64,000 bases of DNA, taken from positions 25,929 through 89,928 of the forward strand of contig MNCI01030329.1 of assembly GCA_015680685.1 (NCBI GenBank). Reading direction: 5' to 3'. The notes beneath the pieces are model-generated. The model worked only from the letters and a program-made list of their open reading frames with translations. It was not told the origin of the DNA and ran no database searches. The DNA comes from Gnetum montanum. Lineage: Eukaryota; Streptophyta; Gnetopsida; Gnetales; Gnetaceae. The position numbers and the translations under genes are program-made. Shown here piece by piece: positions 46,694 through 57,395 of this stretch. The first letter of the stretch is position 1. The number at the start of each line of letters is the position of its first letter.

Positions 46694-47639
46694 TGATGAG
46701 ACATGATATGCACAAGCCGTGATATTGCATCCCCTGCGATATCACGTACGCGATATTGCATCGTCCCCTACGATATTGCGGTCCATCGCCAAATCTATAG
46801 ATAAGAGGCCGCACTCCCTTCATTTCCAATCATAGGCTAGAAGTAGCGAAGCTTTGGCGGATTGATCACCCCAGAGATAGAATATTTTCCATGTGCCCAT
46901 AGTAGGAGTCCCCCAAGTGAACGGTTCTTTATTCGAGCAGCTTTGTACCTGAACGCAAGTTGTGTACGGAAATAAAGATTAGCTTTGTGGATAAACCTTG
47001 TAGTACATGGATAGGTTTATTTAATATTATTTACTACTTTCCTAGTAACGCGGCATGAGTACGACTTGATTACAAGCATTGACGAATGTGTATGGCTATC
47101 CAAGGAATCGGCTACTCATCGCGATTAGATTCTCTCACCCTTATCTCCTAGAACGTGAGACAAGTACGACTTGATTACGAGCATCTACGGATGTGTATGG
47201 CTAGTCAAGGAATCGGCTACTTGTCACACTTAGGCTAGTTAGGTGCTTCAGTATGACCACTTCGAGCACGTGCGTTATGTGTGGTAATCACAGTAACGAT
47301 TAGCATTTGGTAGCCATAGTTGCACAGTTCAGGGTGTGTACGGCAAGTGGGAATGGATGCTAACGCTAGGACTTAGCGCTGTAGTTAGAGTTAGTTTTAG
47401 TCTCTCAACCCTTCACCCCTTAGCATAGGAGATAAACTAGAAAAGACCAAAAAAATCATATACCTGGACTTACTTAACCATACACCGTGACAACAACAAG
47501 TAAGTCTGGGAAGACAACGATTAATTAACCCAAAGTGTTCCTTGCGGGGTTTAGGCATTTAGTTTGTGGAGTTCGACCAGATCGCGCATGCTACGCTCGT
47601 TTCGTATGGTTGAGTGTAGGGGTACCTTGCCACTCATCA
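46694..47639 (+). repeat. 3' LTR of element 1
   Basis: 946 bp, TGATGAGACATG…CACTCATCA. It is shorter than the 5' copy mainly in the GATATC cluster (46700-46785), where four sites remain and three have become GATATT. Confidence 0.93.
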
Positions 47640-47644
47640 ACTAG

Positions 47645-49399
47645 TCTCCCATTTGCTTGACTTTTATAATGCCTTGATCCCCCATCCGATTTTGGCAAAA
47701 CTAAAAACAATAATAATAATCCCAGAAATAAACTTCTATCTTAATACCTTGATCTCTAATCTTGTTTTCACAATTGCAAACTCCTATCCCATTCATCTAA
47801 TTACAATAACTTGAATATTTCTTCTACTCTGAAAATTCTTTAACATGTGGTTTTATATTTAAAGAGGATTTCTTTATCCTTATCAAATATTATTTTCTTA
47901 TTTTTTTGACCAACTAATTGCCAATTTTTCAGACTTGGATTTATTATTTTCATGTTATTTATTATTTTTCTACCTATAAGACCTTTTTACCTTTGTGGTA
48001 GCAAGGATATACTTCCCAATTAGATTCATCATGTCTACTGGTGTGAATCCCTTATGGAACTAAAAATTGAACTACTTTAACACCAACTCTTACCTAGATC
48101 ACATATATATTACTTAAATATGCATTTAAAATACTAGGCTTATATTATTAACAACAAGGTATGCTTTTAGGGAGCAAAATGCATCACTTGAGGTCAATCT
48201 TGTAGATACAAGCCAACAGTAAGAGATGCTTGAATTAGGAATGCTTTCTAGGATTAATGCACTATACTAGAGATCTCTCCAAACTGATGCATCTCATCTA
48301 GATGAAGCTAAGGGCTTTAGGGCACCATACATGGTGAATTATTGCTAAGAGCACTTTCTATCATGCATTATATCTCAAAAGTAACTTTTCAAAAGTAGCT
48401 TTTATAAAAGTAAAATAATAAAGAATCTTACTGTACAAAGTGGTGGCTATAGTAATGTTACATGATGGAAAATCGAATTGTACATAGTAGTTATTGTGAA
48501 TGGTTAAATCTTATTTTTAGGAATTGTTAGGAGAATCATAGCCATCATGTAACCCAACTTCATCATCTAGTGAAGGAGAATCCCAGATGTTAGAATTAAG
48601 AGAAGTAGGTTCACCACAGATGTGCTTGAGCTTGTGTCTTTCATCATAGTTATGCATGCTCTAAATTCTAATGTTAAGATTTTATAGTTGGAGTGTTTGT
48701 GGATACAAAGAATGTGCATAATAAGAATAATTTATGTCATGCCAATTACTAGTGTAGAAATCATAGAAGAAGGAGAACCTATGAGGAGCATTCCAATCGA
48801 GTCATCGAGTAATACATGAGGTAAGGTGATAACTTGGAGGAGCACAAATCCTTTCCTTATAGGTATTTCAAGCCTCAAGATTACCATAAAATAGATAATC
48901 ACCATTTGGCTCATTTCAACATTCATAAAAATGAGGAGGACAAGTTGAATGGTAGCAAACTAAAGTATCACCAAAAGAGACCTAACAAATCCCAACAGGC
49001 TTAGTTAGGAAGAAGCTAAGGATTAAGTTTGATGTAGTATACATGAAGAGGGGAGGGATGATATATTATCTAGTTATTAATATGATTAGGAGAAGGGAAG
49101 TTAACGATGTGAAACTCAAAAGAAGTATAGTACTAGAATAGCTAGTTTTAATTGGGATCATTAAATCTAGCATGAAAAGTATTAGACCATACCTTTGAGG
49201 ATGGCAATGTTCAAGACAGAAAATTAATGAACCATTCATAACCAGTCTTTCATTGATCACGATATCATTTATAGAGGAGAGTCATCATTTAGAATTAATC
49301 TATTTCACGTTATCTAAGATGTTTGGAAGATTTTAGGGTCCAGCCTTTTCTTATTAACAAACTTGCAAAAATATTCATAAAACAAAATGATAGAGGAAA
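47645..49399. other. Unassigned AT-rich sequence
   Basis: No supported gene or element end. The part near 48480-49400 could be the region downstream of the pararetrovirus-like RNase H, but I cannot read a domain in it. Confidence 0.4.
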
Positions 49400-50425
49400 G
49401 AAAGAGAGTTAGTACTCTATTATGAGAAAGTTAGCTAAACTATTATGCTTACCATTTATAAATTCAACAGTAAAATCAAAATTAGAAAGGCATAATATCT
49501 ATTGAATTAATTCAATATGAGAAACTTTGTTTAGGGCCTTGCTACTAAGATACTTATCAAAATGATTCAAATTAATCCTAATGATAAATTAAGTTCTTTT
49601 AGGAATAATTTGAATTTTTTGACACCTTTGATTATGGCCACTAATTCCTTATAGATGTTGTGATAATCCATTTATGTCTCAGTGAATTTCTCTAAGGCAT
49701 AACAATAAAAGTGAATGACATTATCCTTATGTTCCTTAAGACTAGCATCCCAAAATTCATTAGATACATTTGTTTCTAGAATGAGTTAACCATGTGTAGG
49801 AAGCCTAAATATTAAAAAAAAAATGGCATTTTTCTTTGATCTTATGTATTATAGTTGTATTGGCTTCTATCCATGGAGGAGTTCTTTCACTTAATTATTC
49901 ATTTAAAAGCTTTCAGTCTTTTACTAGATCTTTGTAGAAACCAAAAACATAATTAACATAACCAATAAATCGTTGAGGCTATGTTTTATCTTTTATCTCA
50001 TTTGGAAAGTTTTTAATGGATTCAAGAACATGAGATTGTAGGGTAATTTAACCATCTTGAATCTGAAGACATAAGAGTTGGATGGTGTCTTGGACAGTCA
50101 TCATCTTTGTTGGGGATAATATGAGGCCATTTTCATGAATTAGTTGCTTAAACACTTGGAGATGTTCTAGTTGTCATTCTGGCATTTTGTCCATAAATAA
50201 AATATCATCTATATAGACTCAAATAGAATTATAATTACTGAAGATTTGATCCATGCATCGTTGAAATATGGATGGAGTTGTCTTAATGCCAAAGGGCAAT
50301 ACCATTCATTTATAAAGAGCATTGGGAATGATAAAAGTGATTTTCCACTAATCTTTAGGCTTTACTTGGATTTGTCAAAACCCATGATTTATATCAAATT
50401 TAGAATAAAAATTTGTATGTAATAT
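49400..50425 (-). pseudogene. Pararetrovirus-like RT and RNase H relic (downstream half)
   Basis: A minus-strand pol fragment with many stops. It shows the RT motif SKFDINHGF (start near 50395), a PFGIKT word, the catalytic YIDDIL (50198-50215), and an RNase H C-terminal part with LSNFDFTVEFI (about 49450-49490), a form typical of Caulimoviridae rather than Ty3/gypsy. No integrase follows, which also favours a pararetrovirus. Its upstream half continues at 57396, because element 2 inserted at the CCATT site. It is an old genomic copy, broken by stops, and cannot be expressed as a protein. Confidence 0.65.
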
Positions 50426-50439
50426 CCATTTGATGGGAT

Positions 50440-50523
50440 GCGATATCGTGGTTGTCGCAATATCGCATCCCTCGCGATATCGTGTCTTCCCTTGCGATAT
50501 CGCATATGTGATATTGCGATGCG
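50440..50523 (+). repeat. U3 cluster of GATATC palindromes (element 2, 5' LTR)
   Basis: Five sites, three GATATC, one AATATC and one GATATT, in GCGATATCGC-like contexts just before the TATA box. Confidence 0.88.
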
Positions 50524-50533
50524 CCATCATATC

Positions 50534-50541
50534 TATAAATA
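50534..50541 (+). promoter_or_regulatory. TATA box, element 2 5' LTR
   Basis: TATAAATA in the same context as in element 1. The matching bases are deleted from the 3' LTR (near 56698). Confidence 0.75.
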
Positions 50542-51244
50542 AGAGGCAGCTCTCCCTTGTTTCCTCATCCTAGGCTAGACAGTAGGGAGACTTTGGCAGA
50601 TTGATCACTCTAGAGATAGAATATTTTCCATGTGCCGACAGTAGGAGTCGCAAAGTGAACGGATCTTTATTCGAGCAGACATTGTACCTAAACACAAGTT
50701 TGTGTATGACAATAAAGACAAGCTTTCCGGATAAACCTTTTAGTACATGGAATAGGCTAATTAGGATTTTATTACTATTATTTATTATCTATTATTTACT
50801 TCTTTCCTTCTCAACCCTTCTCTCATAGTTAAGTGCCTTAGTACGACCACTTCGAGCACGTGCATTACACATGGTGATCCCAGCAACGATTAACGTTTGG
50901 TAACCACGGTTGCATCGGTTCAGGGTGTGTACGGTAAGTGGGAACGGATGCTAATGCTAGGTTAATTTAGACTTAGTTCATTATTTAGAGTTAGTAATTA
51001 GTTTCTCAACCCTTCACCTTGTTAGCATAGGAGACAAAAATATAAAAAGCATAAAAATCATATACCTCAGACTTACTTAACCATACACTGTAACAACTAC
51101 AAGTAAGTATAGGAAGATAACGAATGATTAACCTTAAGTGTTCCATAAGGCGTGTAGCCACTTAGTCTGCGGAGTTCAACTGGATCAGGCGTGCTACACT
51201 CGTATTCGTATGGTTGAGTGTAGGGGTATCTCACCATTAATCAT

Positions 51245-51262
51245 TGGTGCCGTTGTCGAGGA
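51245..51262 (+). promoter_or_regulatory. Primer binding site, element 2
   Basis: TGGTGCCGTTGTCGAGGA, tRNA-Asp type, directly after the 5' LTR. Confidence 0.8.
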
Positions 51263-51480
51263 CTAAGTGTTTGTGCGCTGGATAGAACATAGGATATCAC
51301 TCACATAATTGGGAGCCTAAAAGAACCTTTGGGTTAATTAAATAAAAATTATATAACGGTAAAATTAGCACATCGATAACAATGTATTCTTCTAACAATA
51401 GCAACTCACCGCCTAGGGATAATACAAGAAACAGTCGGCAATCAAAAACACATAACCAAAATCAGCCAAGTCCTCAACAA

Positions 51481-53320
51481 TACTGGATAGTCTATACTCA
51501 ACCCAATGAGTATATTCCAAACTTTACATTTATCCTCCATCAAGACGAATAGCTACGATGGAGAGATCTACAAGGCAACATCGTGTTACCCCTAGATCGA
51601 TCAGTCCCTAACATGCTCCTCCGTACCTTGGCACAGATTAGCATGATAGAATTATATGCTGAATACATTGTGGAAGACTTTGATATGAGGGATTATCATC
51701 CCACAGAAGCACAATGTATTAAGGACTCAAGGCAGGAGAGCCAACATACATTGATGAAGGCAAAGGTCTGCACGTCCTTAGCGAAATAGGAGATGATGAA
51801 CTCATTATAATGGGTTCTCTAACAAATGATGTTCCCCCTCCTAATGATGATGAAGAGATAGGGTATCAGAACCTATGATCAATGATACATAACACTGGTT
51901 CTGACCCCCGTGAACACCAATTATTCACAGAGGGAACAACAACTCAAAATAAGGATGGACACTTAGATCGTCATCATGATCGGGGCCGTAGCAGCCGAAG
52001 AGAAGGTAAGAAACATTGCTATGGTGATGGTTCCCCTTCTTCTTCTCCTTCATCTCATCACTCACCCTCTCCTTCCACATCTGGGTGCAGCCACCATGAA
52101 CATAACGGTGAGGATAGAGGTAGATAAAATGAGAGACCTCGATGAGAAAGTCAAGAGAGAGGACAAGGGCATGACTGAAGGGAAAGTAGGGAACAACGTA
52201 GATATCATAGGTATCATGAAAGAGATGATCATGATGAGCCCCTACTTGCAACTTGAAGTATGCTTGATATCATGGAGGCATTAAGAATTCCAGCAAGACA
52301 TCAAAAGGATAGTTGGATCAAGCGTTTAGACATGAACAATATCCCATGCTTTGAAGGGGGATACAACTCAGATATGCAACATCATTTGTAGGCATTCCAC
52401 GATGCCTACACCTTGAAAAACATAGAAAATGAGTGGAAAAAACTTAATTTATTTCCCAAGACACTCATCAAGGATGCAGAGAGTTGGTACTGGTTCTTAG
52501 AACCAAAAACCATTAGGAGGTAGAGTACGATGTTAGAACTCTTCAATGATAAGTATCAAATGTACTCTAGAGTGTCTAATTTGCATAAGCAGATCCAATG
52601 ATGGAAGCAAGGTACTCATGAACCCTTGGATGCTACCATGGGCCACTACTATGCATTTTTACATCATTGCCTAGGCCATGGATATGCTCAATGGGATCAA
52701 CTTCACCACATCGTGGATGGGCTAAGGCATGAAACTAGGAGAACCCTTGGGACTTATGCCCAAGGAAGACTATCAGAACTTAGAGCCCATGAAGTACATC
52801 ACTTGTTGGAACAAGTAGTAAAAGAAGAGGGTGAGCTATGAAAAAGGGAAAGTGTGGAAGAATACAACCGTGATCCCTCCCTTCAAAAGAAGGGAGTGAA
52901 ACTTTGTGATGAGGAGAATGAGTCACCACTCGAAGAGTTGGTGAACCAAAGTACTAGATAAGGTAGACCAACTGTGGGATTCCTTAGATGCCAGACTTGA
53001 AAGTGTCTTGAAAATTGTAGAAGAGTCTAAGGAGGAATGAAGTAGTGACAAAGGTAAGACAAAGTAGAGAAATTCAGGCCTTGCACATAACAAGGGTAAG
53101 GGAAAAATTACTATCTTCGATGAGGTTGTGGATTATGCACAGACGATGACGGTGGATGTGAGATCTGCCAATATGACCATCCTAAGGAATGTTGTCCAAT
53201 CATCTCACATCTATAGGAGTCTGGGGTGTATGCGCTAAATCCGAGACTCAACCAATGGCAAACACCCTAAAGGTTACCTTATCCTCAAGGTAATCCAAGG
53301 TAGTTCCACCAACCCTTAAC
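51481..53320 (+). pseudogene. gag: gag of element 2, degenerate
   Basis: Same domain order as in element 1: N-terminal domain (51481-51790; TFILHQDE, a stop, then LRWRDLQGNIVLPLDRSVPN), Arg/Ser/His-rich linker (51960-52130), capsid domain (52320-52600), its continuation (52626-52841; CLGHGYAQWDQLHHIVDGLR) and a decayed zinc knuckle near 53158-53200. It has more stops and frame changes than element 1, and a short deletion near 52948 relative to 43270. Comparison of the two copies supports each domain boundary. Confidence 0.75.
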
Positions 53321-53774
53321 ATACTATCCAAGTGGAACTCCACCACAATCCATCATACAACATCAGTAGTGGCAATACCCACAGTCATGGGTGATGCCAC
53401 CACTGACACAACAGTACCCTTACCGGTAGCCCGATCCATATGGATATTATGTGTAGCAGCTGGTTTCTCTAAGTGACTCTATGGGTCACACAACTTCCCA
53501 ACGTCACTACCAAGTTTGAGAGTACTTTAGGAGGACTCCTTCTCCTTTAGGAGACATCCCACATTCATCCCATCCTCCAACTCCATCTACACCTCTTCCA
53601 CCTATAGTTCCCATACAACCTACTCCAACAATGCAAGGGGAACTCCCTACACAACCGCAGCAACATAACGCTGCAAGAGTTGTAAATATTCAACTTACTG
53701 TTGGTTTTGACAACTGTAAAAAGAGAAGACCTTTCTTTAGAACCTAAAGCTTAGACAAACTCTCGTAACAACAA

Positions 53775-54349
53775 GTGGTTGAGCCCATGTACACTCCTCC
53801 ACCATCTAAAACTTCAGAGCACCCTTCAGTCCAACAACAGAGATGTACGCATACGATTATGTTAATGCATACTCTAACCAATTGGATCAAGGTAGGCCAC
53901 CTTCCCAGAAAGCTATCTGGCCCTAGGATCCCCTTAATCTATTTACAAATCACTGGGAACAAACCACATAAAGCTTTTCTTGATTCAAGTTCTAGAGTCA
54001 ACTTAATTCACGAGAAATGTATCAAGCCTGGAACCTGCCCCAACTTAAGAAGAGCAACATTCAACTAGAGCTGGTTGACCAGTCCATCACCATTCCCTTG
54101 GGATTGGTGGAGGACATCATTACCACTATGTGTGGGTGGTCTTACCCAGCTGACTTCCTGGTGATTTAAGTTAATAGTAACAATGGGGGCTTCCCAATTA
54201 TAATGGGAAGGCCATGGTTAAGTACAGTAGATGTGTACCTAGGGATCTATGATCTTTCCTTGCAGATATCTAAGATAAAAATATATGGAAAGATCGAGAA
54301 AAATAAATTTCTATGCATCACATACAGTGACTCAGAGGGTGATGACATG
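53775..54349 (+). pseudogene. Protease of element 2 with altered active site
   Basis: Retropepsin reading LIYLQITGNKPHKAFLDSSS, so the usual D-S-G is D-S-S here: the Gly needed for the active-site turn is replaced. After a stop (54068) and a small frame change the domain continues with IPLGLVEDI, a CGWSYPADFLV strand and IIMGRPWLSTVDVYLG (near 54200-54245), the usual retropepsin end. A stop follows near 54350. No RT begins afterwards. Confidence 0.8.
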
Positions 54350-54687
54350 GAATAATGTTCAGCATCTCTTCCATGTAATCGGTGTGCCCAAGAAATACAA
54401 ATTCAAAGATGCCTGTATGTACTAACGACACTAGTAGTGGATGCCCCGTGGTTGACAGCTACTAGAAAGAGAAACCTAATATGCACGGAACGAACTAAGG
54501 AGACAAATCATGCTAACAATGAAGGCATAGACACATTGGAATATGAGTGTCACCGACTTCCACCCCTTAATCTGAGAACATCAACGGGGATGCAGATAGA
54601 CGTTCATTATTTTAGATCTCTCCATTGCAATTCAGTCATGGGGGAGATGGCCACCTATGCTGATCATTGGAGGCCCTCAGTCCTTGT
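54350..54687 (+). other. Short region after protease, no domain
   Basis: A 159-residue frame spans 54437-54916, but its second half is only the translated T-rich repeat. The first 80 residues match no family I know and are hidden by the gap in element 1. Confidence 0.4.
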
Positions 54688-54823
54688 TAGTTTTTGTTTC
54701 ACATTTTTGTTTTACAAGTTTTTGTTTTACACATTTTTTTTACAAGTTTTTGTTTTACACATTTTTGTTTTACAAGTTTTTGTTTTACATGTTTTTGTTT
54801 TGCACATTTTTGTTTTGAAAATT
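54688..54823 (+). repeat. T-rich minisatellite (TTTTTGTTTTACAAG / TTTTTGTTTTACACA)
   Basis: About nine imperfect 15-16-bp units alternating ACAAG and ACACA endings. It translates to a repeated FCFTSFCFTHF-like peptide that is not a protein. Confidence 0.9.
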
Positions 54824-56262
54824 TCTTTAACTTTTCTAGTTTTGTTTTACAACATCATTATATTTTTCCATTTTTTGTATGTGTGTTACCCATCCTGTAA
54901 GTTTGTCACCCAATAAGTGTTCTCTACGATGGTATGAACTGTTTTCTTATTGATTGCTAATGTTTGGTTTTTACCTTTAAGTTACAATGTTGATACTAAG
55001 GTATGTTCTTTTGATATGGTAGGCAATGAGTCCACTTCATCCATTCATCCACAAAGTCTATGGTCTCTCTTGGCTTGGAAATGTACAGTCCCCTTTCTAA
55101 TAAGGACTTTAACGAATTGGTGACTAGGTATTTCTCAAACTAAAGAAGGACTCAAGGATTGAAAAGGATGCGACTTCAAGGGAAATTGATGTATTTGTGT
55201 TGGCCATTCTTTTGGGTGCTTAGATGTTTTCTTCTTGAGCTTTCTGGCTATTCCGATGTTACCCAATTATTGAAAGCTGAGACAATAAAAATAAGAAGTC
55301 TTTGCATGGTCTGGTTCTCATGCATAAAAACATAAAACAAAAAAAAAAGAGAAGAAAACAAAGGAAGTGAGAATTCAAAGCATACCCCTTAGACAAAATA
55401 ATCCCTTGGGCTACAAGCACTGGTTATGAAACTAAAAATGTTCCCTCTAACTAAGGCCCTTCTCACTTCCCATTCTCTCCTCATTTTTTCGTTGGAATGG
55501 TGGTGGATCTTTGGAGGTGCATTCTTGTTACTTTAAGAGGGTGGTTTGGCCGAATGCATTGATGTGAAGTTACTGGATGTGGTTCGTTTGAGGCTTGAGT
55601 TGGAATGAGATTTACCAAGTCACATTAATCATGAAACACACAAGGGGCTGTACACCACCTTGTTCTTTAGATTCCATTCCATTCTCTACTCTCCATCCTT
55701 CTCTCCATTATTCACCTCATTGCTGATTGTATCATTAGTGTATATTTTGGTAGATGCATCGTTTTCTTTCTGGTAAATTCTTACAGTTAAGTCTTTAACT
55801 CTTGTTCCAAAGGACATTCCTAGAGCCTACAGACTCTTTGAATGTGGGTTTGTCAGGGCATTAAGGGCATGAGCCTGCTTTTGGGAGGACCCACTGACAT
55901 TCCTATTTGGTGCACCAGTTAAATTCCTTCCCTTAACATTTTGTAATTAATTTTGTTTTGTTCATTTCCATCTTGACATCCACTTTATCGATGTTACCAT
56001 TGTCTTATTTTATCCATATTTCTTATTCCTTTTCTTTTTCATTCTCTCACTACTAGAGGTTCACGATTAGTCATGGGGGTATGGGGCCCAATTTTTTTGA
56101 TTTTCTCCTAACCCCTACACCTTTAGTAGTCATCATTAATATATCTCCAAATCCGCAATCAGCCATACCACAACCCAACCAATGGACTTACACCAAAGAA
56201 AGGTATCAATTACATGATAATTTATCTTCCCTTTCTAATACAAGAATGTGTTGTGCGTGCAG
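54824..56262 (+). other. Conserved noncoding 3' region of element 2
   Basis: Matches 44883-46310 of element 1. It holds short C/T-rich tracts and no recognisable domain. Confidence 0.7.
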
Positions 56263-56457
56263 ATGGCGATCATGCAACAATGGATAGGATCTGGAGGGAG
56301 CACTTGGAATGGAGCGGTGCTGAAGCAGCTTGCAAGGAATGAGATCGATGATGCGCTTACGGATGAACAACAAAAGGTGCAATCTTGGCGTTGGCAGCAG
56401 CAATACTTCCTCTCTCTTCTCTCTTCTCTTTTCTCTCAGCTGCCAAATGAGGTCTAA
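56263..56457 (+). CDS. Small conserved 3' ORF of element 2, 64 codons
   Basis: A 64-residue frame, MAIMQQWIGSGGSTWNGAVL at the start, then LKQLARNEIDDALTDEQQKV and a Trp/Gln-rich stretch (QSWRWQQQYF) before a Leu/Ser-rich end. ATG is directly preceded by GTGCAG after a pyrimidine-containing stretch, so it could be the start of a spliced 3' exon. The copy in element 1 matches over the first 24 codons and beyond at DNA level but carries a one-base shift. No family is recognised. The position, 180 bp before the purine tract, is where Athila elements carry their late ORF. Confidence 0.45.
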   Translation: MAIMQQWIGSGGSTWNGAVLKQLARNEIDDALTDEQQKVQSWRWQQQYFLSLLSSLFSQLPNEV

Positions 56458-56631
56458 TATCAATGTAATAAGGTGTTCACCCTTGTTGTCATGAACACCA
56501 GTTTGTTGAGTCTTGTAATGATGATCTGTTCACATGTCATCCCATTAGTTTCATTTGAGTTAATAATCCCATACCTTCCTGATATTATTGTAAGGAACTC
56601 AAGGACAAGTTTTCATTTAGTCATGGGGGTA

Positions 56632-57390
56632 TGATGGGATGTGATATTGCATCTTCCCCTACGATATCGCGTACACGATATTGCAGTGTGCCATCATAAC
56701 TCTCCCTTGTTTCCTCATCCTAGGTTAGACAGTAGGGAAACTTTGGCAGATTGATCACTCCAGAGATAGAATATTTTCCATGTGCCCATAGTAGGAGTCC
56801 CAAAGTGAATAGATCTTTATTCGAGCAGACATTGTACTTGAACACAATTTTTTGTACGAAAATAAACAAGAGCTTTTCAGATGAACCTTGTAGTACATGG
56901 AATAGGATAATTAGGATTTTATTACTATTATTTATTATCTGTTATTTACTACTTTCCTTCTCAACCCTTCTCTCCTAGTTAAGTGCCTCAGTACAATCAC
57001 TTTGAGCACGTGCATTACGCGTGGTGATCCTAGCAACGATTAGCATTTGGTAATCACGATTGCATCGGTTCATGGTGTGTACGGTAAGTGGGAACAAATG
57101 CTGATGCTAGGTTAATTTAGACTTAGTTCATTAGTTAGAGTTAGTAATTAGTTTCTAAACCCTTCACCTTGTTAGCATAGAAGACAAAAACATAAAAGCA
57201 TAAAAATCATATACCTCAGACATACTTAACCATACACCATGACAACTACAAGTAAGTCTGGGAAGACAATGAATAATTAACCCTAAGTGTTCCATGGGGC
57301 GTGTAGGCACGTAGTCTATGGAGTTCGACCAGATCACGCATGCTATGCTCATATTCGTATGGTTGAGTGTAGGTATCTCACCACTCATCA
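56632..57390 (+). repeat. 3' LTR of element 2
   Basis: 759 bp. Against the 5' LTR it lacks about 19 bp including the TATA box, and two of its GATATC-type sites (three remain at 56640-56690, one intact). Confidence 0.92.
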
Positions 57391-57395
57391 CCATT

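Larger units (their letters stand above)
40588..47644 (+). mobile_element. Element 1: Athila-like gag/protease retrotransposon with ACTAG duplication
   Basis: Complete ends: LTRs 40593-41564 and 46694-47639, both TGATGA…TCATCA, flanked by identical ACTAG at 40588-40592 and 47640-47644. A tRNA-Asp-type primer site follows the 5' LTR, and a CATGGGGGTA purine tract precedes the 3' LTR. Gag (41802-43673) and the start of protease (43987-44346) are present. After the N gap there is only noncoding sequence up to a small conserved ORF. The second copy (50426-57395), which has no gap, also lacks RT, RNase H and integrase, so the family looks non-autonomous (like the TR-GAG class). The primer type and the zinc knuckle spacing suggest Athila ancestry. 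Confidence 0.9.
50431..51243 (+). repeat. 5' LTR of element 2
   Basis: 813 bp. Five GATATC-type sites at 50440-50523 (three intact), then TATAAATA (50534-50541). Compared with element 1 it lacks a block after the 'agtacatgg' word (about 150 bp in the R-U5 part), so it represents a subfamily. Confidence 0.92.
50426..57395 (+). mobile_element. Element 2: Athila-like gag/protease retrotransposon with CCATT duplication
   Basis: The ends are complete: LTRs 50431-51243 and 56632-57390 begin TGATGGGATG and end AATCA or CATCA, flanked by CCATT at 50426-50430 and 57391-57395. Primer site, gag, protease, noncoding 3' region, small ORF and purine tract follow in the same order as in element 1. No RT, RNase H or integrase motif lies anywhere in the 5.39-kb interior, which has no gap. 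The gag has more stops and small deletions than in element 1. It interrupts the pararetrovirus-like relic. Confidence 0.92.

Noticed and set aside
54694-54916. Repeated Phe/Cys/Thr peptide frame
   Set aside because: It is produced by the T-rich minisatellite; no conservation in another copy can be shown.
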